DNA of 64,000 nucleotides from Thermanaerothrix daxensis (lineage in GTDB: Bacteria > Chloroflexota > Anaerolineae > Anaerolineales > Anaerolineaceae): contig NZ_LGKO01000005.1 of the NCBI RefSeq assembly GCF_001306145.1, positions 434,001 to 498,000 of the forward strand, given 5' to 3'. The notes below the pieces were generated by a model. That model saw nothing but the letters and a program-made list of their open reading frames with translations. It did no database searches and was not told where the DNA came from. The position numbers and the translations under genes are program-made. This document shows, in pieces, positions 36,807 to 44,616 of this stretch (position 1 is the stretch's first letter; the number at the start of each line of letters is the position of its first letter).

Positions 36807-36862
36807 GTCGTTTGGGCGATAAAGAGTGTCTTGGCCAACATTGAGTAAGAAGATGAAACGCG

Positions 36863-38482
36863 ATGTCTGAATTGCCTCTGATTGTTGAAAATTTGACTTT
36901 TCGCTATCGAAGCCGCCATGAGCCGGCGATTCGAAATATCAACTTAAAGGTTCAACCTGGTCAGGTCGTACTGATTGCCGGGGCCAGTGGATGTGGAAAG
37001 ACCACCTTGATTCGCTGCATTAACGGTTTGATCCCACGCAGTTACAAAGGCGAACTGACAGGCAGTATCCGCATCTTCGGGCAGGACACGCAGGGGCTCT
37101 CATTAGCGCGCATTTCTCAGATGGTGGGCACTGTCCTTCAGGACCCGGAGCGTCAAATTCTTGGCTCACGGGTGATCAACGAGGTGGCGTTTGGATTGGA
37201 GAACTTGGGTCTGCCGCGTGAAGAGATCCTGCAACGCTCGCAAGAGGCTTTAGAGCGGTTGAAAATTGCGCACCTGCGTGATCGTGAGACCTTCAGCCTT
37301 TCGGGAGGCGAGAAGCAGAAAGTGGCTCTGGCGGGTGTGTTGGCAATGCGTCCGGGTATCCTGCTGCTGGATGAACCGCTGGCCAGCCTGGACCCGGCCA
37401 GTGCCCAGGATGCGTTGCAGATGATTCGCCAATTAGCCGATGAGGGCATGTCGGTCATCCTGATCGAGCACCGTGTGGAGGATGTCCTCGCCATCCATCC
37501 TGAGCGGGTGCTCTTCATGAGTGATGGGGAGATTAAATTCGATGGTACTGCCGAACAACTGGCGGATTATGTGGACTACCGCGAGGTGAAATTGCCAGCC
37601 CCGATGATCTTGAACCTGGCGGCGCGCGCGGAGCCGCCATCTGAGCCGCACTGGCTTCCCAGCGGGCGAGAGGGTCCCCGTGAACCGCTGGTGGAGTTCC
37701 AGGGGGTGCATTTCGGCTACGAAAACGGGACCGAGATTTTGCACGGCGTGGATCTGACCATTTACCGCGGTGACATCATCGCGGTTTTGGGCCCTAATGG
37801 AGCGGGCAAAACGACTCTGATCAAGCATGCCATTGGGTTGCTCAAACCCAAGCAAGGGCGTGTTCTCATCCGGGGGCGCGATACGCGCCATATGAGCGTG
37901 GCAGAGATTGCCAGCACCCTGGGGTATGTTTTTCAAAGTCCAAGCCATATGCTCTTTGCCCCGACCGTTTACGAAGAGCTGGCATTTGGACCTAGAAACC
38001 TCAATCATGATCCCGAAACCCTGCGAAAGGAGGTGATGGACGCTATCGAGATTGTGAACCTGAGGGGGTATGAGCAGATTCCGCCGCTCTCAATGTCCTT
38101 CGGGCAACAGAAGCGTGTTAGCATCGCCGCCATTCTCTCGATGCGCTCGCGCATCCTGGTCATGGATGAGCCCACGGCCGGGCAGGATTATAAGAACTAC
38201 ATCAGTTTCATGGATTCGATCTTGCAAATGCCCGGCTTTGAGGCGATTCTTTTTATTACTCATGATGTTGATGTGGCCATCCGCTACGCAAACCGGGTGC
38301 TTCTGGTCAATGATGGGCAGGTGGTCGCGGATGGCGCGCCCGAGGAGGTCCTCAGCGATCTGGAGCGGCTGGAAGCCTGCCGCCTGGTTCCAACCTCACT
38401 GCTGCGCCTGAATCTGGAATACCTGTCTGCTACACGTCGTTTTCTCAGTGCGGAGGCGCTGGCCCATTTTTCACTAGCTTGA
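36863..38482 (+). CDS. ECF transporter double ATPase (EcfA-A' fusion, YkoD type)
   Basis: A 539-residue protein with two complete ABC ATPase domains in one chain, driving an energy-coupling-factor vitamin importer. Domain one: Walker A AGASGCGKTT near residue 38, signature SLSGGEKQKVAL near 150, Walker B ILLLDEPLASLDP near 170. Domain two: GPNGAGKTT near 312, MSFGQQKRVSIAA near 418, and VMDEPTAG near 435. Fused pairs like this occur in YkoEDC-like thiamine-precursor systems and CbiO-like systems. The S and T components follow immediately. The ribosome site is weak. Confidence 0.88.
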   Translation: MSELPLIVENLTFRYRSRHEPAIRNINLKVQPGQVVLIAGASGCGKTTLIRCINGLIPRSYKGELTGSIRIFGQDTQGLSLARISQMVGTVLQDPERQILGSRVINEVAFGLENLGLPREEILQRSQEALERLKIAHLRDRETFSLSGGEKQKVALAGVLAMRPGILLLDEPLASLDPASAQDALQMIRQLADEGMSVILIEHRVEDVLAIHPERVLFMSDGEIKFDGTAEQLADYVDYREVKLPAPMILNLAARAEPPSEPHWLPSGREGPREPLVEFQGVHFGYENGTEILHGVDLTIYRGDIIAVLGPNGAGKTTLIKHAIGLLKPKQGRVLIRGRDTRHMSVAEIASTLGYVFQSPSHMLFAPTVYEELAFGPRNLNHDPETLRKEVMDAIEIVNLRGYEQIPPLSMSFGQQKRVSIAAILSMRSRILVMDEPTAGQDYKNYISFMDSILQMPGFEAILFITHDVDVAIRYANRVLLVNDGQVVADGAPEEVLSDLERLEACRLVPTSLLRLNLEYLSATRRFLSAEALAHFSLA

Positions 38483-38495
38483 AAGGAGGAGCAAG

Positions 38496-39428
38496 ATGGA
38501 TAAGCGTTTGCGTTCAATTCTCTTTTCTTTAATCGGTGTTCTGGTTTTCTTCCTGCTGATTGTTTGGATTGGCGGGATGATCAATCCTAACCTGCAACTG
38601 GATGAAACCGGCGTGCTGCGTTTTGCGTTTGTTGGTATTGGTTTGTTAATCGTTTTTGTCATCTACACCCTAACCCGCCAGAGCCCGGTGTGGGAAGTGG
38701 GCACGCGTGAGGTGGTGTACATGGCGATTGGCGCGGCCCTTTATGCCGTGCTCTCTTTCCTTTTCAACGGCACCGTGTTCGCGGTACCTTCGGTCAGCCA
38801 GGTGGCCCTGCGCCCGGCTATTGCCATTCCGATGTTCTTCGGTTATGCCTTTGGCCCGGTAGTGGGCTTTTTTAGCGGCGCGGTGGGCAACATGTTTGGC
38901 GATGCGTTGACCGGTTTTGGCCTCTCTCCTCAGTGGAGCGTGGGGAACGGGCTGGTTGGTTTCGTGGCGGGGTTGGTGCATCTTTTCAAGGATAAACGGC
39001 GCAGTGTGGACACGGTGTTAATCGTCAGTGCCTTGCTTGCTGCATTGGCCACCGTCATTTTCTTCGTCAACCGCAATGTGCCCAACATGATGTTCTTCGA
39101 TCCCGAGGCGGGCATCTTTGGTGATGCCACCATTAGCCTCTTTGCCGGTATCTCGGCGGTGGTGGGCTTTATCCTGGTATTACTGGTGCGCTTCCTCTTC
39201 GCCCAGAATCTGGATGTGGCAGCCGCGGTGACGTGGAGCCTGCTGGGTAATTTCTTGGGCATTGGCTTTGCGGCCATTTCGGATATCTGGATCAATGGCT
39301 ATCCGCCAGCAGTGGCAATTGTGGGAGAGTTCCTGCCTGCGGCGGGTCCGAATGCCATCTTTGCTGCCATCCTGGTACCGTTATTGGTGGTGGCGTTTGC
39401 ATCGGTGCAGCGCCAGACTGGTCGCTGA
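38496..39428 (+). CDS. ECF transporter S component (substrate-binding membrane protein)
   Basis: A 310-residue integral membrane protein with an N-terminal hydrophobic pair (residues 8-60) and a S-component-like core of five to six spans. The core begins REVVYMAIGAALYAVLSFLF near residue 68, continues with LRPAIAIPMFFGYAFGPVVG near 107, a pattern common in ECF S subunits, and ends with IVPLLVVAFASVQ-like helices. Substrate unknown; neighbouring fused ATPase and T subunit recall the YkoE thiamine/HMP system, but no TPP riboswitch is seen. AAAGGAGG precedes the ATG by about seven bases, 13 bases after the ATPase stop. Confidence 0.75.
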   Translation: MDKRLRSILFSLIGVLVFFLLIVWIGGMINPNLQLDETGVLRFAFVGIGLLIVFVIYTLTRQSPVWEVGTREVVYMAIGAALYAVLSFLFNGTVFAVPSVSQVALRPAIAIPMFFGYAFGPVVGFFSGAVGNMFGDALTGFGLSPQWSVGNGLVGFVAGLVHLFKDKRRSVDTVLIVSALLAALATVIFFVNRNVPNMMFFDPEAGIFGDATISLFAGISAVVGFILVLLVRFLFAQNLDVAAAVTWSLLGNFLGIGFAAISDIWINGYPPAVAIVGEFLPAAGPNAIFAAILVPLLVVAFASVQRQTGR

Positions 39429-39447
39429 TAGAACGTGTGGAGCAAAG

Positions 39448-39482
39448 GCAGGTGAGGGGGGCTAAACAACTCCCTCACCTGC
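39448..39482 (+). terminator. Intercistronic hairpin between ECF S and T genes
   Basis: An 11-base-pair stem GCAGGTGAGGG / CCCTCACCTGC closes a 13-base loop between the S and T genes. No T-run follows, so it may be a partial terminator or an mRNA-stabilising hairpin rather than a full stop. Confidence 0.5.
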
Positions 39483-39506
39483 CCCTGAGGAGTCATTAGG
39501 AGTTAT

Positions 39507-40376
39507 ATGCTCGTTACTTGGCGTTACCGACCTCGTAAGTCGCTCATCCAGAGTTTTGACCCGCGTGCCTGGATCATTTTCTTCCTGTGCTACATTGCCT
39601 GCACAGTGCTTTTCTGGGATCTGCGGTATTTGCTGGTCCTTTTTGCCATGGCGCTGGTGGCGGTTTTTACCTCGGGAATCAAATGGCATGAAATGCGCCG
39701 CGCCTGGCTTTTCATTGGCGGTTTTATCCTTTTCTTTTCCTTCCTTACCTTACTGACAGGGCGGGGAGGCATTGAGCTTTATAAGGAAGAACATGTTATT
39801 CGCCGTCTGGCGGCTGGTTTTACCCTCTTCGGTTGGCGCCCCACGCTCATCCTGAGCGCTGAACGCATTGCCTACGCCGTGGCCATGATGGTGCGCGTTT
39901 TCAGCCTGGCCAGCATGACCATCCTTATTCCATATTCACTGAATCCGGCTCTTTACGGGGTGACATTCCGCGGTTTGGGACTGCCTGATAAGGTGGCCTA
40001 CGGCATGGATTTAACCATGCGTTTTATCCCCTCCTTTGGGCGTGATTTTCAGTTGACAATGGATGCCCAACGGGCGCGGGGCTACGAACTGGAGAAGATT
40101 TCTGGAGGGCTGTTCGCTCAGGTGCGCAAACTGGCGCCGCTCATTGTGCCGGTGACGATCCATGCGATTGTGGCTAGCGAGGATATTATTGATGCCATGG
40201 ATCTACGCGCCTTTGGGGTTGGGCCACGCACGTGGGTAGATGAATTGCATTATCGCCCGCGTGACCGTGCCCTGATCGCATTTGGAGTGGTAATGCTGCT
40301 GGTCTGCATTGCCCTCTCCCTGTGGGGGTTTGGAAAGTTCTGGGTGCCGGAATTTTTGCTACGCCTGGCGCAGTAA
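39507..40376 (+). CDS. ECF transporter T component (EcfT/CbiQ family)
   Basis: A 289-residue membrane protein that couples ATP hydrolysis to substrate movement. It has about five spans, a SLIQSFDPRAWIIFFL start, and the CbiQ-family cytoplasmic coupling block DKVAYGMDLTMRFIPSFGRDFQ followed by MDAQRARGYELE near 190, whose ARG turn is the coupling motif seen in EcfT proteins. It follows the S gene after the hairpin at 39448-39482. Together with the double ATPase these three genes make a complete ECF importer. Confidence 0.85.
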   Translation: MLVTWRYRPRKSLIQSFDPRAWIIFFLCYIACTVLFWDLRYLLVLFAMALVAVFTSGIKWHEMRRAWLFIGGFILFFSFLTLLTGRGGIELYKEEHVIRRLAAGFTLFGWRPTLILSAERIAYAVAMMVRVFSLASMTILIPYSLNPALYGVTFRGLGLPDKVAYGMDLTMRFIPSFGRDFQLTMDAQRARGYELEKISGGLFAQVRKLAPLIVPVTIHAIVASEDIIDAMDLRAFGVGPRTWVDELHYRPRDRALIAFGVVMLLVCIALSLWGFGKFWVPEFLLRLAQ

Positions 40377-40404
40377 ATCTCTTTTTCCGATCGGCTAGTG
40401 CCCG

Positions 40405-40432
40405 GCCGCCATTCAGGTCAGATGGCGGCTCA
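40405..40432. terminator. Bidirectional terminator hairpin
   Basis: An eight-base-pair stem GCCGCCAT / ATGGCGGC with a nine-base loop lies between the convergent ECF T and MFS genes. It is followed on the plus strand by TCACTTTTCTTT. On the minus strand it overlaps the very end of the MFS gene. Confidence 0.55.
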
Positions 40433-41623
40433 CTTTTCTTTGGCCTGGGTGCCACGATGACCATCCGGCAAGGCAAAGATGATCGGCAATCCCAGGGTCA
40501 AGATGCCTGCGCTAAGCAGAAAGGCGTTGTGCAATCCCAGGTTGTCGCTGAGCCAGCCCACCCCTAACATGGCAAATGAGCCAACCACAAAGTTGACCGC
40601 CATGAAGGCGCCGTTAGCCAGGGCGCGCTGTTCAGGGTAGTGATCCTGAATGAGGGCCATCAGGATGGGGGTCATGGAGAGCATGGTGGCTCCCAGTCCC
40701 AGTAACGTGACCAGGCGGAGGACCAGTTGGGAAGTAGCAAGAAAGGCAAATGCGAAGGTAGCCGTCCCCAGCCCGGCGGCGATGAGGACGGGTTTGCGCC
40801 CCAGACGGTCACTGAGCGACCCTCCCAGAAATGCACCTCCAATGCCGGCAAATTCCATGATGGTAAGCGAGCCTCCTGCCAGCCAAAGTGTGGCCCCCTC
40901 TTCGGTCAGAAACGTGGGCAGAAATGTGGAGAAGGCCACCTGAGCCAGCGCGCGGGTTATCAGCAGGGCACTCACCGGGATTAAAACCGGTCGTAACAGA
41001 GCCCAGGCTTGTTTCCAGGGGATCGGATCGGGAGGCTGAGCGGGTTGGGCGGGAACATCGCGCAGGCTCCAGTAAACGGCCAGGGAAACCAGAATACCGA
41101 TGCTCATGAGCCATGGTAGCCGCTCTATTCCTAATCCCTGAATGGCAATTACGACGATCAGGGGGCCCAAAGTACGTCCCAATTCACCAGCAGCCATCCA
41201 CAGACTCATCCCCAGTCCCAGCCGGTGAGCCGAGAGCCGCCCGGCAATGGCGGGGCCAATGGCATGGAAACCTGCAGAAGAAAGCCCAACTACAAGGAGT
41301 AAAATCATGGCGGTTGGGTAAGTGGGGGCGACGCCCACCAGGGACATCATAGCGGCTGTGATGGCCGGCCCAAGGAAGAGCAGCAAGCGCAACCCAACCC
41401 GATCTCCCAGATAGCCGATGAAAGGTTGAAGAATGGAAGGGGCCTGAGTGAGGAAGGAGAGTACCCCTGCCTCGGTTTTGGAGAGGGCATAGCGCTGGAT
41501 GAGCAGAGGCAGTAGTGAAGGCAGAAAAGCCGAGTAGGTGTCGTGCACTGCGTGCCCCAGGGCAATGGTGCTTACACGTTCACTTTGAAATCTTTCGGCG
41601 TTCAGGCTCTGGTCTGTGATCAT
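40430..41623 (-). CDS. MFS transporter (fosmidomycin-resistance-like exporter)
   Basis: A 397-residue major facilitator protein with 12 likely spans. The opening IALGHAVHDTYSAFLPSLLP and the AFHAIGPAIAGRLSA segment near residue 100 are typical of the Fsr/NreB-like exporter branch, and GGSLSDRLGRKPVLI near 255 is the central loop motif. The substrate is unknown. ATG 41623 was chosen; an upstream TTG at 41695 has AAGGAG overlapping it but no clear site of its own. It is the last gene of a minus-strand run headed by a response regulator. Confidence 0.75.
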   Translation of the reverse strand: MITDQSLNAERFQSERVSTIALGHAVHDTYSAFLPSLLPLLIQRYALSKTEAGVLSFLTQAPSILQPFIGYLGDRVGLRLLLFLGPAITAAMMSLVGVAPTYPTAMILLLVVGLSSAGFHAIGPAIAGRLSAHRLGLGMSLWMAAGELGRTLGPLIVVIAIQGLGIERLPWLMSIGILVSLAVYWSLRDVPAQPAQPPDPIPWKQAWALLRPVLIPVSALLITRALAQVAFSTFLPTFLTEEGATLWLAGGSLTIMEFAGIGGAFLGGSLSDRLGRKPVLIAAGLGTATFAFAFLATSQLVLRLVTLLGLGATMLSMTPILMALIQDHYPEQRALANGAFMAVNFVVGSFAMLGVGWLSDNLGLHNAFLLSAGILTLGLPIIFALPDGHRGTQAKEK

Positions 41624-41657
41624 GGGGACGAAGGATTGGGTAGACGGGGCGTGTGGT

Positions 41658-41879
41658 TTAAGGATGAGGAGTGCGGCGAATTTCTCCTTCAACAACTAGA
41701 TGAAGGAGAGAATGGGGTGCATTAGTCCCGTATTCCGTAACGTCTTCCAGGGTGATGCGCAGGCGCAGGGGAGAATCACCTGGATGCTGCTCCAAATAGC
41801 GAAGAATGGCCTCATCAGCCTGCACGCCGAAAGTCTTTAGCAGGCGTCGAATATCGTGGTGGCTGATCTCTTCATTCAT
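41658..41879 (-). CDS. Small protein of unknown function, 73 residues
   Basis: Not recognised. It starts with a helical part (HHDIRRLLKTFGVQADEAIL), followed by a possible beta part (LRLRITLEDVTEYG and LLHLVVEGEIRR). No membrane span or cysteine is present. GAGGAGG lies nine bases before ATG 41879, a good site. It sits between two MFS exporter genes on the same strand with gaps of 22 and 34 bases, so it is probably cotranscribed. It may be regulatory. Confidence 0.55.
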   Translation of the reverse strand: MNEEISHHDIRRLLKTFGVQADEAILRYLEQHPGDSPLRLRITLEDVTEYGTNAPHSLLHLVVEGEIRRTPHP

Positions 41880-41901
41880 TGCTGAAATCCTCCTCTCATG
41901 G

Positions 41902-43374
41902 TTACCGACAAACTTTGTGCTTGCCTTCCAGTACCGGGTGAGCGGCGTGCTGTTTGCGCTTTTGTGCATCTATCCAAAGGGCCAGTACGGCCAGCAACGT
42001 CGCGACCAGGATGACAAACGCTGCAATATGGTACGTGCCCCGCAACCCTGCCAGGAGGGCTGAAGGCTCCGCCTGAGTTACTTCAAAGCCAGGAGCAAGG
42101 TTAGCGAAGGCGCGTACCTGGAGGGCAAATAATGTGCCCATGAGGGGAAGCCCTGAAGTTTGCCCCAGAGTTCGCATCAGAGCCAGTAACCCAGAGGCAA
42201 TCCCCAGACGATTGCGGGGCACGGCGCTCATGATGGCGTTATTATTCGGGGATTGGAACATTCCCAGCCCGATACCGAAGGGGATCAGGTGCAGGACAAA
42301 AGCCAGTGGGCTGATTCCGGCACGAATGGAGGCGACCGAAAGGCAGCCAATGATGACCATGATGAGGCCGATAAGACTGATCTCCCGCGAACCATAGCGA
42401 TCTGAGAGCGCGCCAGCGACAGGTGCAACGATGCCCATGGCCACAGGATGAGCCATCATCAACAATCCTACCAGTTGGGTTGGGTAGCCCTGCACCAATT
42501 GGAGGAAGAAAGGCATTAGGAACATTCCGGCCATGACAACGAACACAAGAAAGGCCATTAGCAGATTGATGGAGAACAGAACGTTGCGGAACAGACTCAA
42601 ATCCACCATGGGGTGAGGCTGGCGGTGCTCTACCCATACAAACAAGATCAATCCGATGAGGCTGACCCCCAGGAGAATTTTAGGCCACTGATTGCCAAAG
42701 CCCAAATCCTGTCCCAGGGTCATACCCAGGGCATAGCAGCCCATGGCGATAAAGAGAATCAGGGCCCCCACAGCATCAAAGCCCCCATCGCGCTGGCCAG
42801 GGTGCAGGTTCGGGACAAAGCGGTGCACGATCAACGAGGCGATGATTCCTATGGGGAGGTTAACCAGGAAGACCCAATGCCAGCCGGCCCAGGCGATGAT
42901 CAACCCACCCAGGGGCGGCCCGGCGGCAATGCCGATTGAGACAATGCTTCCGATGGTGCCCAGGGCACGCCCGCGGGATTCGGGCGGGAAGACCTCAGTG
43001 ACTATGGCCGTACCAAGGGCTTGAGTAAAGGCAGCTCCGATGCCCTGAAGCGCACGAAAGACGATGAGCGCCGTAATGGTGGGGGCCAATCCACACAGTA
43101 GCGATCCCAGGGTGAAAATGATTAGCCCTATCTGGTACAGTCGCTTCTTGTTGTAGAGGTCACCCAGTCGTGCCGCGCCAAGCATCAAGGCTGTGACCAT
43201 CAGAACATAGGCCAGGACCACCCACTCCACGGTGGCAAAATCGGTATGGAGGTCTTTGACGAGGGTGGGCAGGGAGATATTTACAATGCTGGCATCGAGC
43301 GTGGCCATCAAAACGCCAGAGCCGACACTTAGCAGGGTTAGCCAGTGCTGGAGGTTAGGGCGAGATGATGTCAT
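41902..43374 (-). CDS. DHA2-family multidrug efflux transporter (14 spans)
   Basis: A 490-residue major facilitator protein of the EmrB/QacA type with 14 predicted spans. Family blocks are MATLDASIVNISLPTL near residue 25, the motif A loop GAARLGDLYNKKRLY near 70, and RALQGIGAAFTQALG near 108 (motif C-like). It likely exports hydrophobic compounds using proton motive force. ATG 43374 is preferred; an alternative TTG four codons upstream is closer to the GGGGC patch. It follows the response-regulator gene by 17 bases, which suggests that the regulator controls efflux. Confidence 0.85.
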   Translation of the reverse strand: MTSSRPNLQHWLTLLSVGSGVLMATLDASIVNISLPTLVKDLHTDFATVEWVVLAYVLMVTALMLGAARLGDLYNKKRLYQIGLIIFTLGSLLCGLAPTITALIVFRALQGIGAAFTQALGTAIVTEVFPPESRGRALGTIGSIVSIGIAAGPPLGGLIIAWAGWHWVFLVNLPIGIIASLIVHRFVPNLHPGQRDGGFDAVGALILFIAMGCYALGMTLGQDLGFGNQWPKILLGVSLIGLILFVWVEHRQPHPMVDLSLFRNVLFSINLLMAFLVFVVMAGMFLMPFFLQLVQGYPTQLVGLLMMAHPVAMGIVAPVAGALSDRYGSREISLIGLIMVIIGCLSVASIRAGISPLAFVLHLIPFGIGLGMFQSPNNNAIMSAVPRNRLGIASGLLALMRTLGQTSGLPLMGTLFALQVRAFANLAPGFEVTQAEPSALLAGLRGTYHIAAFVILVATLLAVLALWIDAQKRKQHAAHPVLEGKHKVCR

Positions 43375-43391
43375 GGCGATGATCAAAGCCC

Positions 43392-44099
43392 CTATTCAGG
43401 TAGGAATATGTACCCCCCCATTGTACTCTGAATCAGGCGGGTTTCGTCAGAGTCGGGCTGCATCTTATAGAGAAGGCTGCGGATGGTGTTTTCTACCAGC
43501 GCTCGTGCGGTTGGTTCAGGCAGAATTTCATTACCCCAGCCCGCGTGGTAAAGGGCTTCCCAGGTGACCTCGTGAAAAGCATTATCCAGCAGGTAGCGCA
43601 GGAGCCGGCTTTCGGTCGGAGTCAGCAGGATGGGCAGATCTTTATACACCAGCAGGTTCTGTTCGACATCCAGGCGGAATTGGGCCTGCCAGGTAGTATC
43701 GGGGATGGGACGAGGCGGAATCTTTTCAGCCAGACGACGCACACGCTCTTTGAGTTGGGTCATAGCAAAGGGTTTGACCAGATAATCGCTGGCTCCCATG
43801 TCGTAACATTGTTGCATGACCCGCGGATCGGAGAGGGCCGTCAGCATCAGAATGGGAGCCTGCGTTTCGCGCCGCAGGGCTTCCAGCAGGGTTAACCCAT
43901 CCAGGTCGGGCATCATAATGTCCAGAATGATGAGATCAACGGCCTCATGCTGGAGCAGGCGCAAGGCCGATTGAGGCTGGGTGGTGGTCAACACCTGGTG
44001 GTTTTCTTTCTCCAGGATGCCGCGTAACAGATCACAAGTGTCACGATCATCGTCTATGATGAGGATCTTCAGTTGAGTGGGAATGGCGTTAAACACCAT
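43392..44099 (-). CDS. OmpR-type DNA-binding response regulator
   Basis: A 235-residue two-component regulator. The receiver domain (about 10-125) has acidic pocket residues IIDDDRD near 16-18, the phosphorylated aspartate at 60 in ILDIMMPDLDG, T/A switch in LMLTALSD near 87, and the lysine in YLVKPF near 107. The C-terminal winged helix (about 135-232) has LTPTESRLLRYLLDN and ends GGYIFLPE. No histidine kinase is adjacent, so it is an orphan here. It heads a minus-strand run with two exporters and the 73-residue protein. AAGGGG precedes the ATG inside the short inverted repeat AAAGGGGTCCCTTT. Confidence 0.88.
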   Translation of the reverse strand: MVFNAIPTQLKILIIDDDRDTCDLLRGILEKENHQVLTTTQPQSALRLLQHEAVDLIILDIMMPDLDGLTLLEALRRETQAPILMLTALSDPRVMQQCYDMGASDYLVKPFAMTQLKERVRRLAEKIPPRPIPDTTWQAQFRLDVEQNLLVYKDLPILLTPTESRLLRYLLDNAFHEVTWEALYHAGWGNEILPEPTARALVENTIRSLLYKMQPDSDETRLIQSTMGGYIFLPE

Positions 44100-44274
44100 A
44101 AAGGGACCCCTTTAAAAAACAATGAGGGATAGAGATCTTTTCTTATTTTAGATTTGGGTGAGGGAAATGGCAAGCGCCCGTCTGATATAATTGCCTTTGA
44201 CCCTGTGGAATTGATAAAATCAATAAAGAAAGGTATATCGTGTATTTTCAAGGAGAACCGGAGGTCAGGTAGCG

Positions 44275-44559
44275 ATGGTGGTGCATTTTTATGCGACATT
44301 TCGCCCGATTGTGGGAGGGAAAACGGTAGAGGTACCGCTGGCCGAGGGCGCAACGGTAGCGCAGGTATTGGAGCATTTGTTTGATCGTTACCCTGAGTTA
44401 CGGGCTCAGATGATGGATGGCCAGGGCAATCTCCTGCCGTATGTGCATTGCTTTGTCAACGGTCGTGATGTTCACTACTTGCCTGAAGGGTTGCAAACGC
44501 CTCTTCGTCTCGAAGATCGCCTGGATATCTTTCCCCCGGTAGGCGGTGGGTGCATTTAG
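44275..44559 (+). CDS. MoaD/ThiS-family ubiquitin-like sulfur carrier
   Basis: A 94-residue beta-grasp protein. It opens with VVHFYATFRPIVGGKTVEV, the first beta hairpin, followed by the helix GATVAQVLEHLFDRYPEL near 30 and the ending RLEDRLDIFPPVGGGCI. MoaD and ThiS end with GG, which is activated by MoeB/ThiF; here two residues, CI, follow the glycines, so processing or an alternative mechanism may be needed. GGAGG precedes the ATG. It converges on aldehyde ferredoxin oxidoreductase, whose tungstopterin cofactor needs a MoaD carrier, and so may be its dedicated partner. Confidence 0.82.
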   Translation: MVVHFYATFRPIVGGKTVEVPLAEGATVAQVLEHLFDRYPELRAQMMDGQGNLLPYVHCFVNGRDVHYLPEGLQTPLRLEDRLDIFPPVGGGCI

Positions 44560-44566
44560 AAAAGCA

Positions 44567-44596
44567 CGAGAGCGTATGGCCTACCATACGCTCTCG
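44567..44596. terminator. Bidirectional terminator between the MoaD-like and AOR genes
   Basis: A perfect 13-base-pair stem (CGAGAGCGTATGG / CCATACGCTCTCG) with a four-base loop. On the minus strand it is followed by GTGCTTTTCT, on the plus strand by TTTGGGGG. It separates the convergent genes. Confidence 0.75.
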
Positions 44597-44616
44597 TTTG
44601 GGGGTGGAGGTGGGGG

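Noticed and set aside
36807-36862. Possible TPP riboswitch before the ECF ATPase
   Set aside because: The gap is only 56 bases and has no CTGAGA-type core, so no thiamine riboswitch is present.
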